Shown in pieces: positions 61,699-64,000 of a stretch of DNA of 64,000 nt. The notes under the pieces were generated by a model. The model was not told where the DNA came from. It did not search any database and saw only the letters and a list, made by a program, of their open reading frames with translations. Position 1 is the stretch's first letter. Each line of letters starts with the position of its first letter. Position numbers and translations under genes: made by a program. The DNA comes from Caprimulgus europaeus (Eukaryota; Chordata; Aves; Caprimulgiformes; Caprimulgidae): contig OU015530.1 of assembly GCA_907165065.1 (NCBI GenBank), positions 48,841,465-48,905,464 on the forward strand, in the 5' to 3' direction.

Positions 61699-64000
61699 TT
61701 AATATATGGATAAAATATATATAAAAACAAAACTTTCCTGTACAAACCCAATGTTACACATTTTTATAGATGAAGAAGCACATGTAAGTAAGCAAACTTG
61801 TTACTCAAAGACTGGATCTCAGATAGCAGGATGAGAAATGTGGTGGCAATACTTACATAAGCTGAAAAAAAATGAGAAACAAAATGTGGTTTATAGACTT
61901 ACATTTCCTTTCATTATAAAGTATCTGCAAATACATTACAAGCATTGAAGACCAAACATTCAAATAAAGTAAGTGATCTCACTGAAACTAAGAATAGCAT
62001 CTGCAGTATCATCTGGAGGAACAGGAGGGAAGAGCAGTAGAGAAGTGATGCTGTGGCCACGCATTTGAGCGAGTCATTGAGCAAAGGTTTTCTGTGAAGA
62101 TTGATTATTTCCTTGGGCATACTGCGAATGACACATCAGAGGAATAAATGATGCAAATGAAGAGGTTAAGAGGCTGAAAAGATTTTTATAGGTAGGGTGC
62201 AAGGGAGTTCTTCTAGATACCACAGAAATAGAGATGATAAACATATTTTTTTTTCTTTGCTAGCTTTGTTAATAGGTAAATAAGGCAGTAAAGAGTATAG
62301 TAGTAGAGATGCACAGGAAAAATAGGAGAGCTAACACAGATCAAGATATGGACTGATTTTATATGTGTACGTATCAGGGTGAAGGGACAAAAACATTCAA
62401 GGCTTGAGAATTTGAAGATGGATGCAAACAGAGACTAAGTCAATGAATGAACATAAAAGGATGTAGATGTACATTCAAATACTTTTGAGGACTTGGAATA
62501 ATGTTTTAAAATATGATAAAGAAAATTGCAGACATGAAAATAAACATTGGAACAATTTAAGTTTTATTTAAAATGAGAGATATTTGCTGTAGAATTATTG
62601 GTAGAATTGTTACTAGAACTAAAACTTAAAACCTTATTTAGAGCTACAAGTAAGTATGTTTTCTATCTTAATTGCTTTGGCAATAGTAGGAAACAGGCTT
62701 GTATATGCAGGTAATGGGTAAAACTTCCAGAGAATAAGAACATATGTAATGATTTTATGAAGTGCAGCAGTGATGGATGACAGACCAGAAATCCTAACAC
62801 TGAATGAATTAATGGCTGAACAGAGAGTATTGGAGAGTAAGTGACTAGAGAGTAGAATATCAAGCTTGATCAAGCTGGGTATTCTCTGTGAAGAGAGAAG
62901 CACATTTAACATAGCATTTATCACACCTTCATTTTCCAACACTGTAGGTGTTTATGGCATTGTAGGCTGCTCTATAGTCACTGGGAAGAAACAGACAATT
63001 GTTGGGAGCAATTAATCTGTCCTATTTTCATGTGTTTTAGGATGAAGTGAATCATGCTCTGTCACCCCCTGAAAATATTGCATATGTCATTGTTGTAAAA
63101 GAATGTATGTATGTATGGTGGGTAAAGAGCAATATCTACTTGAAGACCTGTGAAACTCACCAAAGTCTCCAGTTGTGCCACATCTTGAATTTCCAAGATG
63201 AGTAGGAAATTAATTGCTAGTTTCAGTTGTGCACACTTAAGCTGGTGCTGTACAATAGAGACACGTTGTTGGGATGGAAGAGACAAATTGATGCAAGTAT
63301 AGTAAGAATGAACATGTTAATTGTATCCCACCTCTGCATAAGGGTGTGTTTTGCTAACATACATGGCTGCAATATTGTCAGAAATCTGTAGTAATAGGAG
63401 AAGGGGAAAATGAGGAAAGGTATGAGTTGAAAGCCCAGAAATGTGCATATTGTTTAACAGTGGTACTTCTAACAGCCCCTAGCAGTGCTCTAGTAACACC
63501 ATCATTTCAGTATTCGGCCCTAGACCAGTTTTCAGAAGCACACTGTAGTCATTCAGGGACTATAAATTCCTCCAGGACATTTCAGGAGTTTTCTCAGATT
63601 ACCTGTACCATAATAAATAAGCCTGTAAACATAAATAAATTGAGGCTTGACATTTTCTTGGAATTCTAATGACAGCCACTCAAGTTTCACTCTCATGATT
63701 GTTAACATATCTGAATGTAGTCTAGATGTAGGAAATACATCTTTTGTGTTGTTTGATCTATTTGATTTTAGGAGTCTGAAAAAGTATCATTCTTTCCTGT
63801 GCTGTAGATGCCTGTAAAGTCTGAAAATACTGAGATAAAACTGAAGTAAAAAATACATTCCTCAGAAAAAAAAAATTAGTGACTTGTAATGTTTTGGATG
63901 TCAAAAACTTGTATACTGAGTTCCTTCCTGCAAGCTAGCTTTGAGATCTGGTACAAATTGTGTTGATTAATTTTGGTGGGAATAGGACTTGGACCTCTGT

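Larger units (their letters stand above)
54258..64000 (+). other. VIPR2: VIPR2 intron 2, partial; runs off the window
   Basis: More than 9.7 kb with no exon that I can support. I looked for a downstream exon encoding the W-D-N-x-T-C-W motif of the ectodomain and did not find it. Contents listed separately are a 37-bp tandem duplication, a CR1 3' fragment, a GC-rich patch near 60.8-61.2 kb and a CTCF-like motif. T-rich runs near 58.03-58.08 kb and a short CA run near 58.62 kb are simple sequence. Confidence 0.75.

Overview
This window is nuclear DNA from a bird, most likely a neoavian. The evidence is (a) several 5'-truncated CR1 LINEs, some still carrying the avian ATTCTATG-type tail, (b) solo LTRs that look like avian endogenous retrovirus families, and (c) the first two coding exons of a vertebrate class B receptor gene. 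There are no bacterial-style genes, no rRNA or tRNA gene and no CRISPR array. Most open reading frames over 60 codons are chance frames, or fall inside LTRs, microsatellites or a CpG island.

The one gene I can support is VIPR2, the VIP/PACAP receptor 2, on the + strand. Coding exon 1 (51002-51052) encodes a signal peptide and ends at a GTAAGT donor. Coding exon 2 (54155-54257) encodes the start of the extracellular hormone-binding domain. Joined in phase, the residue numbering matches my memory of human VIPR2 exactly through Cys25 and Cys38. A CpG island at about 50.42-51.66 kb covers the presumed promoter, the 5'UTR, exon 1 and the start of intron 1. A 34-codon upstream ORF ends on an ATGA overlap with the VIPR2 start codon. 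Intron 2 runs off the right edge; I could not find exon 3.

The roughly 50 kb upstream of VIPR2 shows no exon I can support and reads as an AT-rich intergenic region. It holds CR1 fragments (about 6.8, 19.0, 25.9, 26.6 and 44.7 kb, plus an older one at 45.75-46.57 kb), two related 1.1 kb solo LTRs (9.8 and 13.7 kb), a third solo LTR of another family (29.67 kb), and two long purine/pyrimidine microsatellites (25.71-25.87 and 29.42-29.67 kb). It also holds faint ancient amniote repeats, including MIR-like pieces and a near-palindromic element. Intron 2 holds one more CR1 fragment, a perfect 37-bp tandem duplication, a GC-rich patch with an exon-like antisense frame, and a CTCF-like motif.

I found no previously undescribed biological system. 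The points most worth a second look are the ATGA-overlapping uORF, the 246-nt uninterrupted pyrimidine run next to a solo LTR, the purine microsatellite abutting a CR1 tail, and a diverged local duplication at 3.2/3.8 kb. All family assignments come from reading the sequence and from memory of consensus sequences. No search was run.
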